From Glandiceps talaboti (Eukaryota; Hemichordata; Enteropneusta; Spengelidae), in contig NC_135550.1 in the NCBI RefSeq assembly GCF_964340395.1, forward strand, positions 9,694,408-9,758,407: DNA of 64,000 bases. The letters are read 5' to 3'. The notes below the pieces were generated by a model, which was not told the DNA's origin, did no database searches, and saw nothing but the letters and a program-made list of their open reading frames with translations. Shown in pieces: positions 1-64,000 of the stretch (position 1 is the stretch's first letter; every line of letters begins with the position of its first letter). Both the position numbers and the translations under genes were made by a program.

Positions 1-1102
1 TTTTCATTTGATGATTGGGTATTAAGTCATCCTGGACAGGTGGTTCTTACAGTGGTAAGTCAGTGTTTTCATTTGATGATTGGGTATTAAGTCATCTTGG
101 ACAGGTGGTTCTTATAGTGGTAAGTCAGTGTTTTCATTTGATGATTGGGTATTAAGTCATCTTGGACAGGTGGTTCTTACAGTGGTAAGTCAGTGTTTTC
201 ATTTGATGATTGGGTATTAAGTCATCTTGGACAGGTGGTTCTTACAGTGGTAAGTCAGTGATGCATTTGATGATTGGGTATTAAGTCATCCTGGACAGGT
301 GGTTCTTACAGTGGTAAGTCAGTGTTTTCATTTGATGATTGGGTATTAAGTCATCCTGGACAGGTGGTTCTTACAGTGGTAAGTCAGTGATGCATTTGAT
401 GATTGGGTATGAAGTCATCCTGGACAGGTGGTTCTTACAGTGGTAAGTCAGTGATGCATTTGATGATTGGGTATTAAGTCATCCTGGACAGGTGGTTCTT
501 ACAGTGGTAAGTCAGTGTTTTCATTTGATGATTGGGTATTAAGTCATCCTGGACAGGTGGTTCTTACAGTGGTAAGTCAGTGTTTTCATTTGATGATTGG
601 GTATTAAGTCATCTTGGACAGGTGGTTCTTACAGTGGTAAGTCAGTGTTTTCATTTGATGATTGGGTATTAAGTCATCTTGGACAGGTGGTTCTTACAGT
701 GGTAAGTCAGTGTTTTCATTTGATGATTGGGTATTAAGTCATCTTGGACAGGTGGTTCTTACAGTGGTAAGTCAGTGATGCATTTGATGATTGGGTATTA
801 AGTCATCCTGGACAGGTGGTTCTTACAGTGGTAAGTCAGTGTTTTCATTTGATGATTGGGTATTAAGTCATCCTGGGCAGGTGGTTCTTACAGTGGTAAG
901 TCAGTGATGCATTTGATGATTGGGTATTAAGTCATCCTGGGCAGGTGGTTCTTACAGTGGTAAGTCAGTGATGCATTTGATGATTGGGTATTAAGTCATC
1001 CTGGACAGGTGGTTCTTACCGTGGTAAGTCAGTGTTTTCATTTGATGATTGGGTATTAAGAGATCCTGGACAGGTGGTTCATACAGTGGTAAGTCAGTGT
1101 TT
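1..1102. repeat. 64/65-bp minisatellite, 17 units
   Basis: Seventeen head-to-tail units fill the left edge, starting at 1, 66, 131, 196, 261, 325, 390, 454, 518, 583, 648, 713, 778, 842, 907, 971 and 1035. Eleven units are 65 bp and begin TTTTCATTTG; six are 64 bp and begin ATGCATTTG. The units differ by only a few substitutions, so the array is young or homogenised, and it probably continues left of the window. Each unit holds TTCTTACAG followed two bases later by GTAAGT. It lies in the intron before the first visible dynein exon. Confidence 0.97.
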
Positions 1103-1751
1103 TGTCTGTTCTTATTATTTCTTTAGTTTACGGATGTTATGTCAATTATTCTCATCTTTAATATAGTGTTGCCAATAGTAAATCAGATAATGTAGTGATG
1201 TCATCAGGTAGAAAGCAAGCTGCCAAACCGACAGTATAAATTTGTTACCCTATTGTGTTGTTTGATAGATAAGACAATAATTAGCACAGTGCCAATTACA
1301 AAGAGATGCTGTTAAGAGGCACATTACAATGCAAAATTATATGCAAGAAATCAGTCACAAACTAAGAATAACACAGATATCATTGTAATTTGTATCGGTA
1401 TGGAAATTCTGGCAACTGATTTTACTCTTCTTGTTTTGCATCATTAAATATCAGACAGTGTTGTTATGCAGTATAGTCTGATAACCAAATAAAACAGGTT
1501 CAAAACATATAGCAGTACCCGGCACTACCACTTGTACTTCAAGTGTACAATTTGCTTTCTATCTGTCAAGTTCAAAATCACTAAAGCTACAAGATCAATG
1601 CAACCCTTCCAAGATCCTATAGCCATTTCAAGTATTGATGAGTAGTAAACAAGAAGTTTATTCTGTTAAATATGTTGATTATGAACAACAGCAACAAAAT
1701 CTATTATCAATGCCTGAATATCAATTTGAAATTTCTTGTGTTTGTCAACAG
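1103..1751 (+). other. Intron sequence before first visible dynein exon
   Basis: AT-rich unique-looking sequence between the minisatellite and the acceptor at 1750-1751 (TTTGTCAACAG). No coding segment or known element was recognised here. Confidence 0.7.
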
Positions 1752-49945
<48,194 letters not shown>

Positions 49946-50023
49946 CCTCTACAACCCCCTTACCCTTTCAAATATAATGGTACATCCCTGTGTTTTGATA
50001 TGTGAAGGTCAGTCCATTGTACA

Positions 50024-50029
50024 AATAAA
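50024..50029 (+). terminator. Candidate poly(A) signal of dynein gene
   Basis: AATAAA lies 79 bases after the dynein stop codon, followed by a GT-rich stretch (GGGGGTGATAAGG). Further AATAAA copies occur near 50632 and 51407, so alternative 3' ends are possible. Confidence 0.5.
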
Positions 50030-51461
50030 AGGGGGTGATAAGGAAGGAACTATAAATGGACGTGACTGGTGTGAGGGTATATGCTTCATTACATGCTTCT
50101 AGCTATCACACCAAAATACCAGCTACAAAGAAGTATTGCTTCCATACATAAATCAGTCAGTCCATACTTACTTGGTGTTTCTACCAAAAATCCATACAGT
50201 TTCTATTTCGCATCTGTTTAATATCTGTATTTTTCATGAAATGTTATAATGAACACTTTGATTGCAGTTTTGAGTCACATACTTTCATTTTTTACCCAAA
50301 ATTGATTTACTAGTGCAGACAATATATACACACGTAAAAGGCTTTTACAAATTTGTTGTTGTCTTTACAAGATTTAGACATAGTAGTGATTATTTCAAAA
50401 CTAATGAACTGTGTGGGTGAATACTTAAACAAAAAAAACATACAGGTTTATGCAATCCTGCCACATTCTTAGCAACACTGTTGAAACCGTCCATGGAATA
50501 ATTAGCTTAAGTGTCTAGTGTATCAAACATGATTTATCCGTCCTGCTAACATAACAACAGTCTCAAGTACTTATCATTATACATATGCAAATAATCTACA
50601 CAACGGTTCTTCCCATGATATTTGGCCAAATAAATAAAATAGTGAGTATCCGATAACCTGACTGACCCTACTTTTTAAGCCCTCGACCATAAACATTATT
50701 TTGTATGCAAAAAAGGTAAAATGGTAACAGTTTACTTATATTTCCGTAGATAGATAGATACATCTTTTACACCTCAACAAACTCTCACAGAAGTATTGTG
50801 ACCAACAAGCATCTTATGTTGGGGGGGGGGGGGGGGGGGTCAAAGTAATTTGAATTTTAAAGTAAAATAAAATAAAATTCTGAACTACTCAATTTTCTGA
50901 AGTCATGTTATCGGAAGCAAACTTATTTATTTATTTTTTTTGCCTATATATACAGAAGTCCATGCTTTCTCAAAGATACAAGAATTTGAGATGAAATTTA
51001 CATAAACAATTCGTCCATTATTATGCAGATTTCCCCATGACCATATTCTTTTCAAGGAGAACACCACATGCTGTTAATATTCTTTTCTGAAAATATTGTC
51101 AAATATTTGAAATTTCAAAAATCACAGAATTTGTTCGATATTTGTATATTTTGAACAAAACCTTTACATATATTGAAATTCATCTGTAAATAATACTTTA
51201 TTTGATGTAAGTATTCCTGTACGATATATAATTTAATTCAGTGAATTTTCATAAACATTGTAATGTTTATGTTGACAATTTTGTAGATATAAACTCTCTA
51301 CACTTATCCTATTCTAATGATGTGCTGCACTGAATATATAAATTGAACTGCAGTGTGTTTTTTATATAATTATATATATTTGTATTTTTGCTCTTCCTTC
51401 AAAAGATAATAAATTTATGCCTTGCAGACTTGAATGATATTACACACTTGTCTTCATATTG

Positions 51462-51720
51462 TACAACTGCTGACATCGAAGCATTGACAAATGGAAGCTG
51501 ACACACAAACAGGGAAAGTAAACAACTGAATTGGATTAATAACACTTGGCACAGCATGTTGGAAGTACAGAGACTTGTATTACACACCATGGTTTGATAA
51601 CAGTTTTATGGCCTCATTATGTGTACATGAAAATGCCTGGGGAACTTGAAATTCGGTTGTGAATGTGAGCCATTGTGTAACATGTTTCATTTGTCAAAGC
51701 TTCGATGTCAGCAGTTGTAT
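51462..51720. repeat. Inverted repeat with about 33-base arms
   Basis: GTACAACTGCTGACATCGAAGCATTGACAAATG at 51462-51494 is mirrored by CATTTGTCAAAGCTTCGATGTCAGCAGTTGTAT at about 51688-51720. A fold-back element relic is likely; terminal ends were not resolved. Confidence 0.65.
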
Positions 51721-51892
51721 CTACTACACTAAATCTTCACTGTTGAAATCTACTCCAGAATGTAGTTACTATAGAAACAGTGTAGATTTAGAGACTCAGT
51801 CAGACAATGTCTTTTGTCTTCCACAACAATTTTTGTTATGACGATTTCCTATAACCATTTTGTTATTTGTGTGTGTGTATGGGGGGGGGGGG

Positions 51893-52182
51893 GGTTGTTG
51901 GTGACTGATCAGTTAACTTGTGTGCCTCTTATCTCTGCACACTGGGTTCAAATCCACCAAGCGTCATCGGCTGGGTTTGATTAAAAATTTAACCAGGTCT
52001 GTATATAAGAAGGGTGATGCTCAGTTTGACCCTGCTGAACAACACAGGTTTTCCTCGGGTACTCAAGTTTCCTCCTGCTTCTTCAACACTAGGACACTGC
52101 TCCGTGACAACCATTCAACAAATTTCCAAATTTATTTGGATACATAAAGATTATGATTGTTATTATTATTATTATTATAAGC
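51893..52182 (+). mobile_element. tRNA-derived SINE
   Basis: A box-B match GGTTCAAATCC lies at 51948-51958, with a box-A-like TGGTGACTGATCAGT about 45 bases upstream, as in tRNA promoters. Downstream comes a body with TTTTCCTCGGGTACTCAAGTTTCCTCC and a 3' (TTA)n tail at 52157-52180. A tRNA-like head, unrelated body and short-repeat tail define a SINE. Confidence 0.65.
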
Positions 52183-53866
52183 AAAATGCTGGCATTGTCA
52201 GCATGCCTGCATATAACACAAAAAGAACCAAAATAAGATGTCGTCAAAAATAAAGTGTTTGACAGTAAACATCACTGCAACATATCCACAATCAAATTAA
52301 ACAAGACAGAATATTTTATTTTCTACCCATGCATGTTATCAGTGCATGCAGGGAGAGTAGTTTGGTTATGCAAGTCACTACGAAAATCATTACTGAAGAC
52401 AAAAAAAAAAATTGGCAGCCGAATTAAATCTCTAAACTGACTTCAATCTGGTTGCAAGACTATTACCAACATTGCATGTCACTCAAACATTAATACTAGC
52501 TAACACTGTAAATCTGAACTTGTTTTTCACAGATGCTAAATTAGAATAATTTACATAATCATTTACATAAATTACCATGATTTACAGTATTCCCCCCCCC
52601 CCCCCAACCAGCAGACTGAGGGGACAAACATGTTGTTTACTTGTGATTGTGGGTACATAACTAGATGTTAGTAGACATGTCAAAGAAATGGAAATGTCAA
52701 TACAACTTTATTAGTGGCTACTTCTAGAGTGGTGATTTCAAAGGTCTTTGAACAAGATTCATGTTGGCATTGACTCTGTAGAAAGCATGTGACAGTATTA
52801 TTGTTGGAATACAATGTAAATCGTGCTGCTCTGTGACTAATGGGTCGAAACACATCCAGACACCTTCACTAAGAAGGTGGGCTGGGTAAGCCTAATGAAT
52901 CAGATGCCAAGATTTGGAAGACCACATCAAATTGTATGATGTATATGTATAGAAACTTGACACAATACAGCAGAAGCGAAGACAACCATATGCACTGAAG
53001 TTTTTTTCAAATTGAATTTTAAAACTCTCTCAGCAGGGAGGGATAAGGCCATGACCTGACCCGTTTTATGATGAGATCTATCCTGAGAGGTCCCACCCAT
53101 TATTTTATATCACTACGTTTACAAAAACTATAGGAAACAACGTTAGACAACTAGTAATGAAGTAGCTGTTACAGAATACCTCACCATGCCAGTAGGTCTT
53201 ACAACAACTGTCAACAAACACGATACACCTTTTGAGAGTCGGTCTAGCAGAAAACTAACTTGTGTACATAGGGTGTGAATACCCCAGTCCTTGGTCTGGA
53301 TATAGTGCATACAAATACCTGTAAAATGGTGAACGGCTACAAGAATGGTTGGCATTGTCATAATTGTGAGTTTTTTTTTTTATTGAAGGGTCATTCCTAA
53401 GTGACTCAACAATCGCTTGCCAATGAAATCTTTCATAGGGTAATAAGTTTTATTTGCCATTCAAACAGCACATTCGTCTACGTTTTGGCGAAATCGAAAA
53501 AAATGTAAGAAATTTAACATCTAATGTATTCGCTGTGATTTCTACACTACTGTTTAACACCTCCCTAATTCATCCGTGGTATTTCTGAAATAGTGAGAAG
53601 TCTATTACAAGTTGTATACTGATTGCTGTACAAGCAATAAATGTTTATGAATGAACAAAAAAATAAGACACGCATCGTGATATATAGTCAAGCTTAGCAT
53701 TGATTTGAACATAGACCGTTGTTGGTGGAGGGGTCTATAGTTTGAAGTACACGGATGATCAGATTGTGGTCCTGTAGTAATCGAAGGAGTACGTTCGCCA
53801 ATTATAGTCACGAAGTAGAACTTCTAAGCTCATAAGTCAACAATTTACAAAAAGTGAATCCGTGTA

Positions 53867-53872
53867 TTTATT
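53867..53872 (-). terminator. Possible poly(A) signal of cysteine-rich gene
   Basis: AATAAA on the minus strand about 340 bases after the stop at 54209. No closer AATAAA was seen; a variant signal nearer the stop is possible. Confidence 0.3.
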
Positions 53873-54208
53873 GTCTGGACTTCAACCACTTCACTTTGTA
53901 TAGTCTCGCACTTTCGAAATTCCGAAAAGTAAATATACAATACTCTCGAAATGTTTAGTATAAAGCGTTCGATCAACCTCACTGCGGAAAGTAGCTAGCT
54001 TAGGTTGTTAAACAACCTCCGTGTGGCATTTTGATGTTCTGAATTCTATCATGAATCCAACATTCTTTTCGCTTAGACTCAAAAAAATGTGGTTGTTTTT
54101 TTTTCTAATGAAGACAAATGCAATTATAAATATTCATTGCTTTGAATTTCGCATTAAGTCGTTAGTTCTGTCCTTTGTGTTGGGATTTTTCTCTCTCGTT
54201 GCCAATTT

Positions 54209-54841
54209 TCACTCCTTCGGCTTAGAAGCTTTTACCGGCACACATTGATATTCGTTGTCTTTTTGATGCACGCAAACTTCATTGTCTTCGCACAGACCAG
54301 CGCACAGCATTTCGTCGTCAGCCTCGTAACAGTCCATCGGAACATCGTCATCCGTAAATCCCAGACAGATCTCATCATCTGTGCACGTGTTACAAATATT
54401 AAAGTTTGGATTCGGGACACAGTTGAAACGATTACCAAAAACGTGCTCGCAGTCTTCACCCAAATCGCATTGGTCTCCGCATGGGTGCTCATCAACCAGG
54501 ATATCGAGGCATTCGGGATCAACAAAGTCATCTTCGGGAAATCCAACACATATTTGATTTTTCATGCAATGTGAGCACGATTTGTGTTGCCATTTTATGC
54601 CAACTTCCTTGATAGAATTTTTTATCTTCCCCTTCTGTCTGTTCTGACACTCTATGTCTATGTTCCCATCGCTGTCTCTACAACGATCGCCTATTTTACT
54701 CTCATCGGAAACATCCAATTCTTCATCTTCTTCGGCCCAGTCGTCCTCGACGCATTCCACAACACACTTGTCCGGTTTTTCACAGACAACTTGCACACAG
54801 GCAAGGGCGAAAAACAACGCTATCGCAGAGACCAGCTTCAT
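54209..54841 (-). CDS. Secreted acidic protein with two eight-cysteine repeats
   Basis: A single-exon ORF of 210 residues, start ATG at 54841. Residues 1-20 form a signal peptide (KLVSAIALFFALACVQVV, cleavage likely after Cys20). The mature part is strongly acidic (WAEEDEELDVSDE near 35-46). Two copies of one module follow: cysteines at 89, 92, 98, 111, 121, 125, 131, 141 and at 150, 153, 159, 171, 180, 184, 190, 200. The spacing is C-x2-C-x5-C-x11/12-C-x8/9-C-x3-C-x5-C-x9-C, and both copies share (Q/E)IC(V/L)GF and a final CVP. Four more cysteines (26, 30, 54, 65) give an even total of 20 in the mature chain. I do not recognise the family and assign no function; an extracellular, disulfide-rich, possibly cation-binding protein is an inference from composition. 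No introns, unlike its neighbours. Confidence 0.85.
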   Translation of the reverse strand: MKLVSAIALFFALACVQVVCEKPDKCVVECVEDDWAEEDEELDVSDESKIGDRCRDSDGNIDIECQNRQKGKIKNSIKEVGIKWQHKSCSHCMKNQICVGFPEDDFVDPECLDILVDEHPCGDQCDLGEDCEHVFGNRFNCVPNPNFNICNTCTDDEICLGFTDDDVPMDCYEADDEMLCAGLCEDNEVCVHQKDNEYQCVPVKASKPKE

Positions 54842-54983
54842 GACGGGTGTAGATATAGTGGTCTGAGGGATCAGCTTAGCTCACTGGCAAACTGACTTCA
54901 TTCACAGCACGTTGAAATGACGTATAGTGGTCCACATTAGAATGCATGTATTCTGCACGATCAATTGAAACTGTGAAGAAAGG

Positions 54984-54991
54984 GTTATAAA
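54984..54991. promoter_or_regulatory. TATA-like element, possible promoter
   Basis: TTATAAAA lies about 145 bases upstream of the cysteine-rich gene's ATG. Because its core TTATAA is self-complementary, it could direct that gene (leaving a 5' UTR of roughly 110 bases) or a plus-strand transcript. No supporting initiator was recognised. Confidence 0.3.
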
Positions 54992-56037
54992 AGGCTCTTT
55001 CACACTTCAGTTTACATGAGGGTGGTTTTCAGACTAGCACAGTTCGACGGAAATGATACTCCCTGCGTTTAGTTGCCAGTACCTTGATAATCAAAATGCA
55101 AACTTTCACTGAAGACGTAGCAACTTAACAGTTGTCGTCTGCTCCGTAGGAAAACGTCATGACTTCTGACATTATACCAGTGGTGGCGCTGTAGATTGAT
55201 GGCTGAGAGAACTTTTCCCGTTTCCTGTAGACTTGTCAAGGAATTCGTTAGTCTTGCCCATTGCTGTTATCAGTTTTGCGATGAACGTATGTTTGAGAGG
55301 ACTCATATAAGCTTACAATGGACTCTACATTGATCGACAACAATAAACATGTATATGTATCAAAAGTTTTGAGATGAAGTTCAGGTCGATGATGACTGGT
55401 CTGCACTGGGATACATCCCACTGAACATCTGCGTTTACCGTCAGTGGTGTAACTATTGCATCTTTCTAAATCTCCTAAATAAAACAATAATTCTGTACCA
55501 AATTTTACTACAATAGTACACGTCAATTCAATGCCTCTCTATATCTTATGGAACGGTGTGAGTTTGGGGAAAGGGAGATTACACTGCGCCCACAACGTCT
55601 GATCTATCAGTCTAACCAAAACCGTGCTTTGTAAAGTTATGTAGAACCGTAGACGGTGGAGGGGGCTTCCAATATCTATGTGTAGAACACACATCGGTAT
55701 ATAAATTAATTTAGCCAGGACTAATTATCATCGTGCTGACAACTTGATTACCGTTGGTCTTATGGTGATCTTATGAGCGTCTTTATTTAGCTGAACTAAA
55801 AGTTTTGTCTTATCATCAATGTGTCTTTCGCCACTGTTTTCAGAGCACATGTAGGTGCAAAAGTTGAATTTAGTAGTCGATAAAATTTATTACCGAAGTT
55901 TCGAGAACACGGCTCATCGCCTACACTTTAAAGAATTTCATTGAAAAAACTGTTTATCTAACAATAACATACATGTAAACAAAATACAAGGAAAACCATT
56001 TTACTATAAACAAATCGTCTGGTGGGACACCAGTCTA

Positions 56038-56462
56038 AACATTGCTACATTTTATTGTCTAACATAACAATAATTGTTACATTTTAATCTATCGAAATGT
56101 CTGGAAAAGGTATAATATTGCTACATTAATGTATATGATTAATATGCAATGATAAGGGAGATATACACTCATATATTATTAGCTCACGAAGAGGAAATGT
56201 GGCAATGTTGGCAACAATTTTGTTACTCCAGTTAATGAAAAGAATTAGTGTAAACTTAAGAGAAAGATTCTATCGACCCCGACGATAAAATGTAGCAATG
56301 TTAGTAAGATTTCTGTCATGCCAGAAGATAAAATGTAACAATGTTAGTAAGATTTTTGTCAAGCCAGACGATAAAATGTAGCAATGTTAGTAAGATTTTT
56401 GTCAAAACAGACAATAATATTTAAATGTAACAATGTTTATAGTAGATTTTTGTCAAATCAGA
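56038..56462. repeat. Inverted and tandem (GCAATGTTAGTAAGAT) repeat cluster
   Basis: From 56286, three to four units of about 55-60 bp share GATAAAATGTA(G/A)CAATGTTAGTAAGATTT(C/T)TGTCA. An inverted partner, ACATTGCTACATTTTATTGTC, lies at 56040-56060. The cluster resembles the expanded arm of a fold-back element. Confidence 0.75.
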
Positions 56463-56975
56463 CTACGATTTGTATTGACTCAACTGACTTCCATTGTATG
56501 GTTTGTTTATATACATCAAATCACCGTGGGTCGAAAATAGGTATCGCTGTCAGGTATTGTGTTTACAATACGTCAATACATAACTTGAAATATGGCAATC
56601 AAGTAACAATAAATCAATATCAGTGAAAAATGTTAACAAATTGACGTTGGCAGTAGAAATGAAATGACATCTTAAACCACGGTTGCTGAAGACGTAAACA
56701 GGTAAGTCAGTTCATTCTTTTATCCACATTCACTGATTTTCTTTATTTTTGTCTCAAACATCAGATGTTTGAAGACATTTCAATAGAAACACCTGGTAAT
56801 GAGACATTCTATTTTTTTTTACTTCATACCGTGTATATTTAAAATCCGGTACTTCAAGTTGACTTGGGAACATACAACGATGTTTACCTGTGTAGAGATT
56901 GGTTTCATTATTATAATAGATCCGACATTTTGTTTGCCAGTTTGTATGTTGATGTATTGCAGTGCCTGCGGAGCG

Positions 56976-56977
<2 letters not shown>

Positions 56978-57041
<64 letters not shown>
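56978..57041. repeat. (GT)n microsatellite
   Basis: About 32 uninterrupted GT dinucleotides. Confidence 0.97.
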
Positions 57042-57044
<3 letters not shown>

Positions 57045-57564
57045 AGGTATATCGCTCGCTATTTCTCTGTTTAGAATAATAACTAATTTTCTTCGTTTGT
57101 GGTGCTTGCTCGCCCTTGTTTGCTTTTCTTTGCTTTTGTTTGTTTGTTTGTTTGCTTGTATATATTTGATATATGATATACCTCGGTGCCAATAAATTGG
57201 CCAGTTATATTTCCTACTAATAATACCAAGCCTATATTTGTGGTGATGACTTGAAGATATTCATTCTCATCTCTTATTTTCACATGTACACTCAGTAGTA
57301 GTCAAATTAAGTCAGATTGGTCGGTTGTCAGGGGCAACGCGGTTTTATCAATACTATGCATCGGTTTTGTTCCGCTTACACCACTGATATATCAAATCAA
57401 TTTCGTGTCAATAATATATTTGCCGGACGGGGTATACAATGTTAACTCGACAGCACCATGATGGAAACAAATAAATTATTTTTTTCGAAATATAAACATG
57501 CATTTTATTTCATCGGATTCCCCTTCAGCCTAACCTACGTCATATACATGCAACTAAAACAAAG

Positions 57565-63754
<6,190 letters not shown>

Positions 63755-64000
63755 GTATGTATAAAATGATCGTCGTTTGTTTATGCTGCAACTGGAACGT
63801 TTTTCGAAAATATTTTGTTAGGTACAATAACTTACTCGTAATATCGTACATCCTGAATAGTATCGCATCACTGGAGAGTAAATGTATTCAGCGCCCTCAA
63901 CGGCGATTATGATTTCAACCTGTTTAATATAGACCACGACAATGTCTTTCATTATTGAATTAAATGACATACTTTAATCAATTTATCGTAACAGCTCCGT

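Larger units (their letters stand above)
49946..54208. other. Intergenic region, repeat-rich, no gene seen
   Basis: Between the dynein stop and the cysteine-rich gene (which lies on the other strand, so the two converge). It holds the dynein 3' UTR, homopolymer G and C runs (50821-50839, 51881-51894, 52592-52605), an inverted repeat at 51462-51720 and a SINE at about 51893-52182. From 52,200 to 53,860 I see only unique-looking AT-rich sequence with short chance ORFs. Confidence 0.7.
54842..57564. other. Intergenic region between divergent genes
   Basis: Separates the cysteine-rich gene (-) from the SLC5 gene (+). A palindromic TTATAA inside GGGTTATAAAAGG at about 54985 could serve as TATA box in either direction. 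It also holds a fold-back/tandem repeat at 56038-56462 and a (GT)n array at 56978-57041. A TTTG-rich stretch near 57115-57155 follows. Non-coding first exons of the SLC5 gene may lie here but none could be identified. Confidence 0.6.

Noticed and set aside
1-1102. CRISPR array
   Set aside because: Repeats are contiguous with no unique spacers, and the surrounding genes are spliced animal genes; it is a minisatellite.
984-1166. Small ORF of 60 residues
   Set aside because: It reads through the last minisatellite units and ends in intron; no conserved motif.
54232-54895. ORFs on both strands overlapping the cysteine-rich gene
   Set aside because: Shadow frames; only the minus-strand 210-residue frame has a signal peptide and regular cysteine repeats.

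Overview
This window is animal nuclear DNA: spliced genes with GT-AG introns of about 0.1-5 kb, dense simple repeats, and many small inverted-repeat transposon relics. It carries an axonemal dynein, a secreted collagen/C1q protein and an SLC5 transporter. A ciliated marine invertebrate (for example a hemichordate, cephalochordate or lophotrochozoan) fits, but nothing seen here fixes the phylum.

Layout. (1) Positions 1-1102 are a 64/65-bp minisatellite in an intron. (2) Positions 1752-49945 (+) hold 54 coding exons of an axonemal dynein heavy chain of the inner-arm, single-headed type, closest by eye to DNAH6, with DNAH14 as the alternative. The exons join in phase to 10,068 nt (3,355 residues plus stop), running from the end of the linker through AAA1-AAA6, stalk and C-terminal domain. 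The N-terminal tail and most of the linker lie left of the window. (3) Nested on the minus strand in the 5.1-kb intron 39194-44284 is a complete two-coding-exon gene for a secreted collagen-like C1q-domain protein of 330 residues. (4) Positions 49946-54208 are repeat-rich intergenic DNA. (5) 54209-54841 (-) is an intronless gene for a 210-residue acidic secreted protein with two copies of an eight-cysteine module I do not recognise. (6) From 57565 (+) to the right edge lie the first ten recognisable exons of a sodium/solute symporter of the SLC5 (SMCT/SMVT-like) family, which continues beyond the window.

The genes do not form an obvious pathway. The dynein would act in the ciliary axoneme, the C1q and cysteine-rich proteins would be secreted, and the SLC5 protein would sit in the plasma membrane. 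The most notable points are: low-complexity Ser/Arg-rich insertions at several positions of the dynein motor; a minisatellite whose every unit carries splice-donor and splice-acceptor-like sequence; a degenerate triplication of a dynein exon with its donor site; a new-looking eight-cysteine repeat; a phase mismatch between the first two SLC5 exons; and several small DNA-transposon relics with clear hallmarks, including 8-bp and 11-bp target-site duplications.
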